Below the pieces are notes generated by a model, which saw only the letters and a program-made list of their open reading frames with translations, was not told the origin of the DNA and did not search any database. Below, one piece after another: positions 1 to 7,824 of a stretch of 23,704 nt of DNA. Within the stretch, counting starts at the first letter, position 1; each line of letters opens with the position of its first letter. Position numbers and translations under genes: made by a program. The stretch spans positions 1 through 23,704 of the forward strand of contig JBMYRC010000059.1 in NCBI GenBank assembly GCA_049601975.1. Direction: 5' to 3'. Origin of the DNA: UBA6544 sp049601975 (lineage in GTDB: Bacteria; Pseudomonadota; Alphaproteobacteria; UBA8366).

Positions 1-237
1 TAATTTTTATTACGAACTCTCAATCCGAATACATATGTTTCAACTTCGTTTGTTTACACACTTAATAAAAAAAATCGTTATTATTTTAAAATTACATGAT
101 TAAAAATAATATTGGATTTTATGCATAATATTTATGAAAAACTTAGAGTGTTTAATTACATTATTACACGATTTTATTTTATTTTTATTTATATAATAAT
201 GCAAAAACTTTTCACACATGCAAAATTAGTTAAGTAG
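1..237. other. AT-rich block without genes
   Basis: This stretch is strikingly A+T-rich, with long runs of A and T, and is unlike the more balanced DNA that begins near position 238. I see no reading frame of any length and no structured RNA. Two loose DnaA-box-like 9-mers occur (one mismatch each, near 50 and 211), which is expected by chance in such DNA. The sharp change in composition at about 237 coincides with the point where hydrolase homology begins, so this may be a deletion or insertion junction. Confidence 0.6.
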
Positions 238-627
238 TTCAATCTTCGGGCGTTCTCCCTTGATTGGGAGTCTATCTCCGACCAAGAAATTGAGCGCAGT
301 TACACCTATCGCGCAAATGCTGTTAATGCGCGGTTGGATGTAGATTACGGAACCGGCGAATTAGAAGATCTGGATTTACTCCGACCACCTGACCCACAAG
401 GCGCACCAATCCACATGAACATCCATGGCGGGTTTTGGCGCTCTAGGTAGAAGACTCGTTTTCACTGCATCGCCGAGCCGCTGGTCGACTCGGAAGCTAT
501 CGCCGCAATTCTGCACTATCCGCTTTGTCCGAAAGTCGACTTGGATGAAATTTTCCGACAAATCCGCGCGGCGACGGGCTGGCTCTGGCTCAACGCCGCC
601 AATGACGCAAACCCACCTGCTTCTTAA
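238..627 (+). pseudogene. Alpha/beta hydrolase (kynurenine formamidase/esterase-like), truncated remnant
   Basis: One plus-strand frame reads SLDWESISDQEIERSYTYRA, then LDVDYGTGELEDLDLLRPP and the oxyanion-hole motif IHGGFWR. This matches the N-terminal third of small alpha/beta hydrolases of the kynurenine formamidase/acetylesterase type. An in-frame TAG follows just after the HGGFWR motif. Beyond it the same frame still reads HYPLCPKVDLDEIFRQIRAA and TGWLWLNAA, the next conserved part of the family, before a TAA at 625-627. There is no start codon; the frame opens after a TAG inside the AT-rich block. The nucleophile-elbow segment (G-x-S-x-G) and the rest of the roughly 270-residue protein are absent. 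The protein cannot be functional. Family assignment is good; the substrate class is uncertain. Confidence 0.75.
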
Positions 628-642
628 AGGATTAATCTATGC

Positions 643-1106
643 TTAGTTACGAGACGACGGTTTCCAGCTCTGCACCACAGCTTCAATGGATTTCCGTTCA
701 GCAGCAGAAAGTTTCCCTGCCACGGCGTCTCTTTTCTCCGCCGCACCCAAAGCTCCGCCATCGGCAGCGAGCGACAACCACATCAGGGCCTTCGCGTCAT
801 CCCGCTCTACACCGTCGCCGCAAATGAAACCGGTGCCTATATTTCGCTGCGCTTTTGGATAACCTAGCTCCGCAGCCGATAAGAACCATTTAGCGGCAGA
901 CCCTGTATCCTTCGCGACTCCACGTCCGTCACAAAACATCACATCGCAGATTGTACTGCGCCTTATCGAACCAACTTTTTGCGTCCATGGCTAATCCAGA
1001 TAAATGACATTTCGTCATCTTGCGAAATGTTGCCAAGGCCCGCATCGTAAATTTTATCGAGCGAATATTGCGACCGAATAAGTCCCTGCCCCGCCGCTTG
1101 GCGTAG
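643..1106 (-). pseudogene. Sel1-like (TPR-type) repeat protein, C-terminal remnant
   Basis: The minus strand encodes Sel1-like repeats spread over three frames. The pieces are AAGQGLIRSQYSLDKIYDAG, then WFDKAQYNL, then MFCDGRGVAKDTGSAAKWFL and GDGVERDDAKALMWLSLAAD. The spacing and the A-x-Y-N-L / G-x-G-V-x-x-D pattern are typical of Sel1 repeats, which form alpha-helical solenoids for protein-protein contacts. At least two frameshifts separate the pieces (near 960-990 and 940). The last piece ends at a proper stop at 643-645. The upstream end runs directly into an MlaC-like gene start, so the true N-terminus is gone. The original partner or role is unknown. Confidence 0.75.
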
Positions 1107-1417
1107 ACCTGCGTTAAGAGTTCTCCGAAGAGACGTTGGTATACTCTCTTTTGTTCGTCGCTGGCTCCGCGCCGAGATTTCCCGAGCACAAATCTGCCAA
1201 TCCTCGGGATACCATAGTTTTCCGCCAAAAAACCGCGCACGTTTGCTTCGCACGCCTCAAGCGACAACTCAATGGAACGCAATATGTTCAGCGCATAGCT
1301 TGCCAGCGTATCGAGAAACTTAGACGTTTCTCCTGGAGACGTGGTACTTGCCCCCGCGGTCGAGAAACTGGCCGAACAACAAACCACCAGTATTGCGACA
1401 AACCTGCCGATCTTCAT
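1090..1417 (-). pseudogene. MlaC/Ttg2D-like phospholipid-transport periplasmic protein, 5' fragment
   Basis: The first ~109 codons look like an MlaC-family protein, the periplasmic lipid carrier of the Mla outer-membrane lipid-asymmetry system. A signal peptide (residues 1-23, MKIGRFVAILVVCCSASFST then AGA) is followed by FLDTLASYALNIL. The family signature comes next around residues 68-83 (YGIPRIGRFVLGK), then ASDEQKRVYQRLFGELLTQVY. A good Shine-Dalgarno (GGGAG, five bases before the ATG) supports the start at 1417. Normal members are about 200 residues; here homology stops near residue 109. The frame then runs through out-of-frame Sel1-repeat DNA to a stop at 929. A deletion joining two neighbouring genes explains this best. 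No other mla genes are in view. Confidence 0.7.
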
Positions 1418-1623
1418 ATTGTCTCCCCCATCCCCAGGCCCCAGTCACTTCATTCAACGCGCCACCGGTAGATTACACGTATTCTTCGATAACCCGGGGC
1501 ACCTTACGCGGTGGCTAAACTTCAAAAAATCTACTCCTAGATATTCAACCTTGAAAGATCGCTTCGCCGACGTTGAGCCCTAGATTTAGGAGTATCTCCC
1601 TCGAACATTACGGTAAACGGACA

Positions 1624-2586
1624 ATGCTCGACCTTGGAATCGCACTCGCTAATATCGATCGACTTCAATCCCTCGAATTGCAAGGTGCTGCTTTGCCTTA
1701 CGGCGTCAAAGCCCGGCTATTCGAAGCGGCTCAATCCGTTCACGACGATTCCATGGTCGGTGGAGCCGTTCAACTACTAAGTGGCCCTCCACGCGTGATC
1801 GGTATCGTAAACGGTGCACAAGTCCCCGAGAAAATGCCTCTGGGCGAAAACGACGGTCCGCTAGGCTCGGTGATATTGGCGCAAGCTCTCCGGAAGATTG
1901 GCCATACGGTCAATTTCTATACTGACGATGCCGCGGCCATGCCGATCGAACGGCTCTTAGATTGGCTGAAGATTGAGGCCTCGGTAATTCGCCTGGAGCG
2001 GGGAGACGAGGACACTCAGATTGACATTGCCAATACGCTCGATGTCGCCGTAGCCGTCGAACGCTTGGGCGGTAATCCAAACGGTATATTATACGGTGCT
2101 ACAGGTGTCTCGAGATCGGATTTCCGGTGCAATACGGATACCCTATTCAACCGCATGTCACAGAAAGGAAAATCATCGATCGGCATCGCCGATGGCGGCA
2201 ATGAAATTGGTTGCGGTAAGATCCACGAAATTATTTCCCAAACTCTGTCCGAATTGAACTATTGCGATCGCACACCCTGCGGCGGGGGCGTATTCAGCAT
2301 CGTACCAACTGATGTTCTGGTTATCGCGACCACGTCCAATTTAGGGTGCGCCGGCGTCGTCGCCGCGCTCGCACTTCTTCGAGGCGATGCTGGCTTATGC
2401 CACTCCGCCGAAGATGAACTGCGGTTGATTGAAAAAGGTGTCGAGATTGGCCTGACGGATGGCGGGACCGGCAAGGTTATTGCCGCTATTGATGGGGTAG
2501 ATGCCACAGATCACGCGGCGTTGGTCGGCCTCATGCAATCAATCGTGCGACGCGCCTTGGCCGGCCCGGAAGAGCGCGGTTTCTGA
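1624..2586 (+). CDS. D-glutamate cyclase-family protein (DUF4392/GLUCM-like C-terminal domain)
   Basis: This 320-residue protein matches the domain found at the C-terminus of mitochondrial D-glutamate cyclase, which interconverts D-glutamate and 5-oxo-D-proline. Conserved glycine-rich signatures are visible: GENDGPLGSVILAQAL (about 74-89), AVERLGGNPNGILYGATG (about 143-160), GIADGGNEIGCGKIHE (about 187-202) and ATTSNLGCAG (about 235-244). It is probably cytoplasmic; there is no signal peptide or membrane segment. I chose ATG 1624 because homology begins at LDLGIALANIDRL. A TTG at 1573 in the same frame is possible, and the ribosome binding site for 1624 is weak. The gene lies divergent from the MlaC remnant and 84 bases upstream of the HDO gene, so the two may be co-transcribed. 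Bacterial members are mostly uncharacterised, so cyclase activity is inferred from the family. Confidence 0.82.
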   Translation: MLDLGIALANIDRLQSLELQGAALPYGVKARLFEAAQSVHDDSMVGGAVQLLSGPPRVIGIVNGAQVPEKMPLGENDGPLGSVILAQALRKIGHTVNFYTDDAAAMPIERLLDWLKIEASVIRLERGDEDTQIDIANTLDVAVAVERLGGNPNGILYGATGVSRSDFRCNTDTLFNRMSQKGKSSIGIADGGNEIGCGKIHEIISQTLSELNYCDRTPCGGGVFSIVPTDVLVIATTSNLGCAGVVAALALLRGDAGLCHSAEDELRLIEKGVEIGLTDGGTGKVIAAIDGVDATDHAALVGLMQSIVRRALAGPEERGF

Positions 2587-2670
2587 TAGTTCACATTCCT
2601 TGCCATACATGGCTGAGAAGTTAGTTAGCTGCCGAGGGCATATAAACTTGATGATAAGACGGAGATTCCA

Positions 2671-3402
2671 ATGAGCACGAATGTGGTCGAGCGCCTAGAT
2701 ACGGAAGTACAAGATTTCGCCATGCGAACCCGATTCTTCCATGAACCGATGACGCCGGGCCGAGCGCGAAACTTCGTCCGTCAACATCGCCTAAACACTC
2801 GGCAACGCAACTCCGTCTTGAAACTTAAAGTCGCGACGAACTGTCCCGTATGGGAAGTGCGGCTTAAGATTATTGACGCCTGCTCACAAGAAGTGATCGG
2901 CGATCACGAACACGGCGGCGGACGGGCGCATTGGGAAATCCTCGAAGGATTGGGGATGCATATTGGCATGGATTTGGAAAAAGACATCCGAAGCGCCGGC
3001 CCCTTGCCCTCCACTCAAATGTGCTGGAATGCATGGAATGGCTTAATGGGGACGACCCATTGGCTGGAAGGTCTCATTGGAAACACCTGCGCAGAGCGGG
3101 CGAACATTCCCGGTTACGGCACAGGGACAATGCTGGGGCATGGCTGGTTCGGCCTAGAACGTGAACGGTGGGGCGAATTGTTTGATCTTTCCGACGATAA
3201 GTTGGAGTTCTTTGAAATCCACGGTCCGGCGGATATCGAGCATTCCAATCTCGGTTGGAAGACGGTCGCCGAATACGCGGAGAAACTCTCCATGGAAGAC
3301 AATGTGGTTCGTGCCTGTCGGGAGAACCTCGTGGTCTGGGAAAATTATCTAAATGGGATTGGTGCCGCAGGAGACGCCGAAGACGAGAAGCAAGCGGCCT
3401 GA
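2671..3402 (+). CDS. Heme-oxygenase-like diiron oxidase/oxygenase (HDO; PqqC/TENA-like, iron-containing redox enzyme)
   Basis: This 243-residue, probably all-helical cytoplasmic protein belongs to the PqqC/CADD/UndA group of non-heme diiron enzymes. The metal-ligand pattern is visible: E80-x6-H87 within DHEHGGGRAHWE, a candidate bridging glutamate at E133 or E142, and a clear H184-x3-D188-x2-H191 motif (HGPADIEH). Known relatives cleave fatty acids or lysine derivatives, N-oxygenate amines, or make p-aminobenzoate; which type applies here cannot be told from sequence. A ribosome binding site (GGAG, six bases before ATG) supports the start. It follows the cyclase-family gene, suggesting a shared pathway. 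Its TGA stop abuts the stop of the convergent dioxygenase pseudogene with no gap. The charged C-terminal tail (DAEDEKQAA) is unremarkable. The fold and metal site are well supported; the reaction is open. Confidence 0.85.
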   Translation: MSTNVVERLDTEVQDFAMRTRFFHEPMTPGRARNFVRQHRLNTRQRNSVLKLKVATNCPVWEVRLKIIDACSQEVIGDHEHGGGRAHWEILEGLGMHIGMDLEKDIRSAGPLPSTQMCWNAWNGLMGTTHWLEGLIGNTCAERANIPGYGTGTMLGHGWFGLERERWGELFDLSDDKLEFFEIHGPADIEHSNLGWKTVAEYAEKLSMEDNVVRACRENLVVWENYLNGIGAAGDAEDEKQAA

Positions 3403-3410
3403 TCAGGCCG
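3395..3410. repeat. 16-bp perfect palindrome spanning two convergent stop codons
   Basis: The sequence CGGCCTGATCAGGCCG is its own reverse complement. Its centre holds the TGA of the HDO gene (3400-3402) directly followed by the complement of the TGA of the opposing dioxygenase pseudogene (3403-3405). As RNA it could form a 5-bp stem with a TGATCA loop on either strand, but no U-run follows, so it is not a standard intrinsic terminator. Confidence 0.8.
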
Positions 3411-4242
3411 ACGCGGGTTCAGGCTGCTCACCTCGCAACGTCACCCGCCGCAAGACCCGACGCTCTGCCGGGTCGAAATCCGTACGTGCATGCATCGTAC
3501 AGAGATTGTCCCACATGAGGAGGTCACCCGGTCGCCAGACATGCTCATGAATGAAACGCGGTTGCTCCATATGGCGGAAAAGCTCCTCGAGCAGTGCGTC
3601 GCTTTCCGCCGACGGGATCCCAACAATCCGAGCGGTCATGAGACGGTTTACTTATAATTATGGCTCGCCAGACATTGGAAGTGCGATAACGACCGGATGC
3701 TGATACCGCGGTGCGTCCAGTGCCAGGGCATCCGGCCGTAAAGTCGGATTCCCGCCTTAGTCGTAGACATGTTCAGCTGACGGACCTTCAAGCCGTTCTT
3801 TCATCTCCGCCGACAACGCCTCATACGCGGCACAGGCATTCAATAATAACGTTTTACCGCCAATGCTAGGGACTGCAATCGCATAGAGAGACGTGATCTT
3901 CGCCGGGATTTGATAATAACATTGGTCTGTATGGAAATGCATTTCGCCATCCGGAAGAATGCCGTCTTTGCCATCGACAGGCCGGTTCGCAACATACATC
4001 ACGTGCTTCGTTCGAGCGCCATCTTCCGGTGCCGTGCGGACTTCCTCCAAGGGTCCAAAATGCTTCGCGAAGGTTTCATGGGCATCCGCATCAAAATCCT
4101 GGCCCCGGCAATGCAGGACATGTTGCTGGCTAAAAGCGTCCAAGATTTTCTCAATTTCGGCACCTCCAAGCTCTTCGGCTAGGTTTACACCGGTGACTTC
4201 GGCACCCAAACTAGGATTGATCGGTTCAATATTTATCGCCAT
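3403..4242 (-). pseudogene. TauD/TfdA-family Fe(II)/2-oxoglutarate dioxygenase with three in-frame TAA codons
   Basis: A full-length (about 279 codons) TauD-like gene lies in one frame. It starts at ATG 4242 (MAINIEPINPSLGAEVTGVN), with AGAAGG about nine bases upstream. The iron motif H-x-D (MHFHTDQCYY), the distal histidine (WDNLCTMHARTD) and the 2-oxoglutarate-binding arginine region (RRVLRRVTL) are all preserved. Three TAA codons interrupt the frame, at 3757-3759 (after EHVYD), 3658-3660 and 3652-3654; no indel is needed. Two of the three fall where relatives usually carry tyrosine (VYDYGG and LYVNR), a one-base change. The product would be cut before the distal iron ligand, hence dead. 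It lies just downstream of the decarboxylase-like pseudogene on the same strand, probably a former two-gene operon. The clean active site suggests recent loss. Confidence 0.85.
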
Positions 4243-4254
4243 GAGAAGAATCCT

Positions 4255-5215
4255 TCTGCATTCGCCTCGAACTACCAATGGGAAGAGCTCATCGACGGTG
4301 AGTTGCCGGGCCCAAACACCCTGCTCGTATGCGTACCGAAAATATGGCTCCAAGGTTTTTCGGTTATCCTCCACTCTATACGGATAGTAATCATCGCCGA
4401 ATTCGGCCATGGCTTCTTCCGCTAACGCATAGCCCCACGGGATCAGCATGTGGCTTGCACAGTAATTCGTCAGCCGCCTCAAGCTTCTCGCCTTCGCCTC
4501 CTCAAAAGCTTTCAACAATTCCATCGCAATCCAAGGGTTTGCTGCGTAAGCGGCCGACTTAAACGCCATAACGTTCATAATCGGGAAGATACCGGTGTCA
4601 CGATAATAATATCTTTCAATCTGCCGACAATCCGTCAGTATATGTCGCAACTTAACGTCGCCGTGCTCATACGGCCGCGGGGCCACGCGGTCATGGCCAC
4701 ATCGATTTCTCCATCCAACAACATCTGGCTTAGCGACGAATCCGGCCGCGACGAATAGTTGACCCCATCGGGCAAAATAAGATCGAGTTTCTCCACGCGC
4801 CCCGGATCGTTTACGCCAGCCTGTACCCATTCAATCGCTGCCAACGAAATTCCGATATCTTGCTCGATCCACATCCGTGTTTAGATACTCGCCGTCTGCA
4901 CCCACTCAGGAATACCGATACGTTTTCCCGCCAACTCTGATACTTTCGTCAGGGTAGAATTGGTTTGTACATGGAGTGACGATCTTCGAAAGAATCGCGA
5001 CGGGAAAACCGGTATTGCGGTTATTGAAGCATCATCCTGCGACTTGAACGTCGCATATTTGAGCATGGAAAGTCCGGAAAACTCTCACTCTCCGTTCTTC
5101 GTAAAGCGATAGAATTTTCCTCGACTTCATAAACCATTGCCGTGAGGAAAATAACCTTTAGCTTAACCACACCATGCACCAAATCACGCGTATACTCGTA
5201 ATCGCTAATCGCCAT
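4255..5215 (-). pseudogene. 4,5-dihydroxyphthalate decarboxylase-like / NMT1-type binding protein, frameshifted
   Basis: The minus strand carries homology to the periplasmic-binding-fold family that includes 4,5-dihydroxyphthalate decarboxylase (PhtD-like) and many ABC-type binding proteins. The opening segment (DYEYTRDLVHGVVK) is in one frame from 5215. A second frame holds AIPVFPSRFFRRSSLHVQ, SELAGKRIGIPEWVQTASI, a TAA at 4881-4883, then DPGRVEKLDLILPDGVNY and MLLDGEIDVAMTAWP. A third frame has YRDTGIFPIMNVMAFK, NPWIAMELLKAFEEAKARSL, FGDDYYPYRVEDNRKTLEPY and QLTVDELF. There are thus two frameshifts (near 5070-5100 and 4680) plus one nonsense codon, again at a position where tyrosine is expected. 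The last piece has lost its stop and reads straight into the downstream dioxygenase start. Before it broke, it may have been a solute-binding protein or a decarboxylase. Confidence 0.78.
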
Positions 5216-5268
5216 AGATAGGCGTATGTCGCTGATGTACTTCTTTCCCTCTCAAATGACCACCGCAT

Positions 5269-5299
5269 AAAAAAAGCCCCGGCCGCAAGCGACCGGGGC
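5269..5299 (-). terminator. Intrinsic terminator of gdhA
   Basis: On the minus strand, GCCCCGG pairs with CCGGGGC (arms 5276-5282 and 5293-5299; up to 11 pairs with one mismatch), followed by a run of seven T (complement of 5269-5275). It lies 23 bases past the gdhA stop. This is a textbook rho-independent terminator. Confidence 0.9.
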
Positions 5300-5322
5300 A
5301 TATGATTATAACTAATATTAGC

Positions 5323-6690
5323 TCAGACGTGACCGTAACTGAGCATTGCGTCCGCTACTTTAACAAACCCTGCGATATTGGAACCTGCTAAGTAATTTAC
5401 AGGCCCGTCTGAGGTTTCACCATATTGAACACACGCATCGTGAATATCCCTCATCATATTTTCAAGAAGCCTGCGCAACTCATCTTCGTCCCAGGCAATA
5501 CGCGCACTATTTTGGCTCATCTCAAGACCAGATACACCCACACCACCTGCGTTCACAGCTTTAGCCGGACCAAACATCACATTAGCAGCCATGAAGGCAT
5601 CAACCGCCGCCTGCTCACAAGGCATATTTGCAGCTTCAGCGATGGCCATTGCTCCGTTTTTGATAAGTGTTGCTGCTTCCTCTGCATTTACTTCATTTTG
5701 TGTAGCAGATGGCACTGCGCAATCACCTTCAACTCCCCAAGGGCGACCCTCATGAAAAGAGATGTTAGAAAATTCATCCGCAGCTTCAGAAATCCGCCCA
5801 CGCCTGACGTTTTTCAGTTCTTTGATCCAGTCGATCTGCTCCTGAGAGAAGCCATCTGCGCAATGGACAAAACCACCAGAATCTGACAGCGTTAATGGTT
5901 TAGCACCTAACTGCAAACATTTTTCAGCAGCGTGAGTAGCAACATTTCCGGATCCCGAAATCAAAACACGCTTACCTTCAATGGTATCCTTGTGCTGAGC
6001 CAGCATATTTCTCAAAAAGAAAATAGCACCATAGCCTGTAGCTTCGGTCCGCATTTTCGATCCACCAAACTCCAAGCCCTTACCAGTTAGGACACCAACA
6101 AATGTGTTGGTCATTCTTTTATATTGGCCAAACATATAACCAATTTCGCGACCCCCAACACCGATATCTCCAGCAGGTACATCTGTATCTGGCCCGATAT
6201 GCCGAACAAGTTCAGTCATAAAGGACTGGCAGAACCGCATAACCTCATTATCCGATTTACCTTTTGGATTGAAGTTAGCTCCCCCTTTGCCACCACCCAT
6301 GGGCAGTCCAGTCAAACTATTTTTGAATGTCTGTTCAAACCCTAGAAACTTCAGAATCGATTCATTAACCGAGGGGTGAAAACGAAGTCCACCTTTGTAT
6401 GGACCAATTGCTGAATTGAACTGGACCCGCCATCCTCGGTTTGTGCGAATGCGGCCCTTATCATCTGTCCAAGGAACCCTGAAAGATAAAACACGCTCCG
6501 GCTCAGCCATCCTCTCTAAGATTTGGTTCTCATGATATAACGGCTTATCCGCAATATATGGGAAGATAGAAGAAGCAACTTCGAAAACAGCCTGATTAAA
6601 TTCTGGTTGCCCCGGATTACGTTTTTTTACCCCTTCCATATACCTTTCAAGATATTCCTGCGTTTTAGCATCACCATGAACCTTAGACAT
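5323..6690 (-). CDS. gdhA: NADP-type glutamate dehydrogenase
   Basis: This 455-residue protein catalyses the reversible reductive amination of 2-oxoglutarate to L-glutamate. It aligns along its whole length with the E. coli GdhA type (family I, hexameric). Visible hallmarks are the substrate/catalytic segment LPMGGGKGGANFNPKGKSD with the catalytic lysine near 135, the DTDVPAGDIGVGGREIGYMFG stretch near 168-188, and the Rossmann motif ISGSGNV near 244-250. The conserved C-terminal ANIAGFVKVADAM is also present. The start at 6690 is preferred over an in-frame ATG at 6816. It has an AGGAGAG ribosome binding site, matches the family N-terminus, and a promoter lies inside the longer alternative. 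The gene looks intact and monocistronic. Its sequence is somewhat more AT-rich than its neighbours. It supplies glutamate, or 2-oxoglutarate in reverse, the co-substrate of the nearby dioxygenases. Confidence 0.96.
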   Translation of the reverse strand: MSKVHGDAKTQEYLERYMEGVKKRNPGQPEFNQAVFEVASSIFPYIADKPLYHENQILERMAEPERVLSFRVPWTDDKGRIRTNRGWRVQFNSAIGPYKGGLRFHPSVNESILKFLGFEQTFKNSLTGLPMGGGKGGANFNPKGKSDNEVMRFCQSFMTELVRHIGPDTDVPAGDIGVGGREIGYMFGQYKRMTNTFVGVLTGKGLEFGGSKMRTEATGYGAIFFLRNMLAQHKDTIEGKRVLISGSGNVATHAAEKCLQLGAKPLTLSDSGGFVHCADGFSQEQIDWIKELKNVRRGRISEAADEFSNISFHEGRPWGVEGDCAVPSATQNEVNAEEAATLIKNGAMAIAEAANMPCEQAAVDAFMAANVMFGPAKAVNAGGVGVSGLEMSQNSARIAWDEDELRRLLENMMRDIHDACVQYGETSDGPVNYLAGSNIAGFVKVADAMLSYGHV

Positions 6691-6746
6691 CCCTATCTCT
6701 CCTATATTATTTATTTGTGATGAACCGTTCGATAAACTGTTCCATA

Positions 6747-6774
6747 TTTGTAATCGCTCAGATGCATGTGTCAA
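6747..6774 (-). promoter_or_regulatory. Sigma-70-type promoter of gdhA
   Basis: On the minus strand a perfect -35 box TTGACA (complement of 6769-6774) is separated by 16 bases from TACAAA (complement of 6747-6752), a fair -10 box. Transcription would start near 6740, leaving a leader of about 50 bases before ATG 6690. This also argues against the longer gdhA start at 6816. Confidence 0.65.
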
Positions 6775-6880
6775 CGATGATATAACGAACATACTTATTC
6801 CGCATAATGCCATCAAATATCAGGCAAAACTCTGCCCATTCATTGCTTAAATGCTTTGGCAAATGGAGTTAGATTAACAC

Positions 6881-7741
6881 ATGAACATTGAACTACGTCA
6901 AATTGACGGCCAATTCGCATTTGAGGCTCTCGGGGCACCAATATGGTCTCAATTTGACGACGAAACCGTGCGTATTCTCGATAAAACGTTAAGTCGCCAA
7001 GGGGTCTTGGTCTTTCGACGACAGTCAGTTTCGGAGAAGGAACTTGTCAACTTTAGCAATCTATTTGGACACGCCGAGAAAATTGTCCGCGCGGACTGGG
7101 CTTCGGCAGATTATGCAGAGGTCACCCGCATTTCAAATATGCGCAATGCGGCCGGTGATCCGATCGGTGGACTGGGTTCCGGAGAGTTGGAATGGCATAC
7201 TGACCAATCCTACATGACATCACCAGCGACAGGAGCCATTCTTTATGGGGTAGAAGTCCCGCTTGGTGGCCCCGATACAATGTGGGCCAATCTGGCACTT
7301 GCATATGACGCCCTACCGGATGCCATTCGGAAAACCGTCGATGGTCGGCGTGGCATATTCAGTTATGCGAAACGCGTTAGTTCCTATGATCAGGAGACGA
7401 CACCGGAGGAAGTCCGGCGAAAAACGCCAGATGTCTATCATCCTTTGGTAAATACTCACCGGGAAACCGGCCAAAAAGCGTTGTATTTGGATCCAGCAAC
7501 CACAGCCGGCATCGAAGGCATGCCCGAAGATGAAGGCCTGTCTCTGTTGCAAGAACTCGCGACCCACGCCGCCTCTCCGGCATTTGTATACCGGCATGTC
7601 TGGCAACCCGGAGACATTATCATGTGGGATAATGGATTTTTACTGCATCGGCGAGATGCTTTTGCCAGCAATCAAAATCGACTTCTCAAAAGAACTACCA
7701 TTAGGCTTTCTGAAAAACGACACATTCTGCCGGGCTCATAA
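6881..7741 (+). CDS. TauD/TfdA-family Fe(II)/2-oxoglutarate-dependent dioxygenase
   Basis: This intact 286-residue cytoplasmic enzyme uses iron, oxygen and 2-oxoglutarate to hydroxylate, and often thereby cleave, a small substrate. The facial triad is complete: H106 and D108 (EWHTDQSY) and H256 (MWDNGFLLHRRD). The 2-oxoglutarate-binding arginine lies at about 271 (RLLKRTTIR). Length equals that of TauD (about 283). GGAG occurs 12 bases before the ATG, a long spacing, but family homology begins right at this start. It is divergent from gdhA and has no obvious operon partner. No terminator on its own strand is evident; the hairpin downstream serves the opposite strand. Substrate is unknown: taurine, aryloxyacetates, betaine-type compounds and others are used by relatives. 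It is one of three TauD-type genes in the window, two intact and one broken. Confidence 0.92.
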   Translation: MNIELRQIDGQFAFEALGAPIWSQFDDETVRILDKTLSRQGVLVFRRQSVSEKELVNFSNLFGHAEKIVRADWASADYAEVTRISNMRNAAGDPIGGLGSGELEWHTDQSYMTSPATGAILYGVEVPLGGPDTMWANLALAYDALPDAIRKTVDGRRGIFSYAKRVSSYDQETTPEEVRRKTPDVYHPLVNTHRETGQKALYLDPATTAGIEGMPEDEGLSLLQELATHAASPAFVYRHVWQPGDIIMWDNGFLLHRRDAFASNQNRLLKRTTIRLSEKRHILPGS

Positions 7742-7762
7742 TTCCGCCGATGCAACGGGCAC

Positions 7763-7799
7763 AAAAAAAGTCCCCGAACGGCGCGAACCGTTCGGGGGC
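7763..7799 (-). terminator. Intrinsic terminator downstream of the AsmA-like pseudogene
   Basis: A 10-bp perfect stem (CCCCGAACGG at 7772-7781 with CCGTTCGGGG at 7788-7797, loop CGCGAA) is followed on the minus strand by seven T (complement of 7763-7769). It lies about 25 bases past the stop of the minus-strand pseudogene. It does not suit the plus-strand dioxygenase, since no U-run follows on that strand. Confidence 0.88.
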
Positions 7800-7824
7800 G
7801 TATATCTAACAGATAATTTGTGTA

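Noticed and set aside
1..237. Replication origin in the AT-rich block
   Set aside because: Only two imperfect DnaA-box-like 9-mers are present, none exact, and no origin-linked gene is near.
3652..4883. Possible reassignment of TAA to tyrosine, since several TAA codons fall at tyrosine positions
   Set aside because: Intact genes end with TAA (for example at 7741 and 11554) and show no internal TAA, and nearby pseudogenes also carry TAG, TGA and frameshifts. One-base mutation of tyrosine codons explains the pattern.
5425..5886. Plus-strand frame of 153 codons inside gdhA
   Set aside because: It lies wholly antisense to a well-conserved gene, has no ribosome binding site and no family resemblance.
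6691..6816. Longer gdhA reading frame starting at 6816
   Set aside because: The extra 42 residues have no family match, and a promoter with a perfect TTGACA box and the AGGAGAG ribosome binding site point to the start at 6690.
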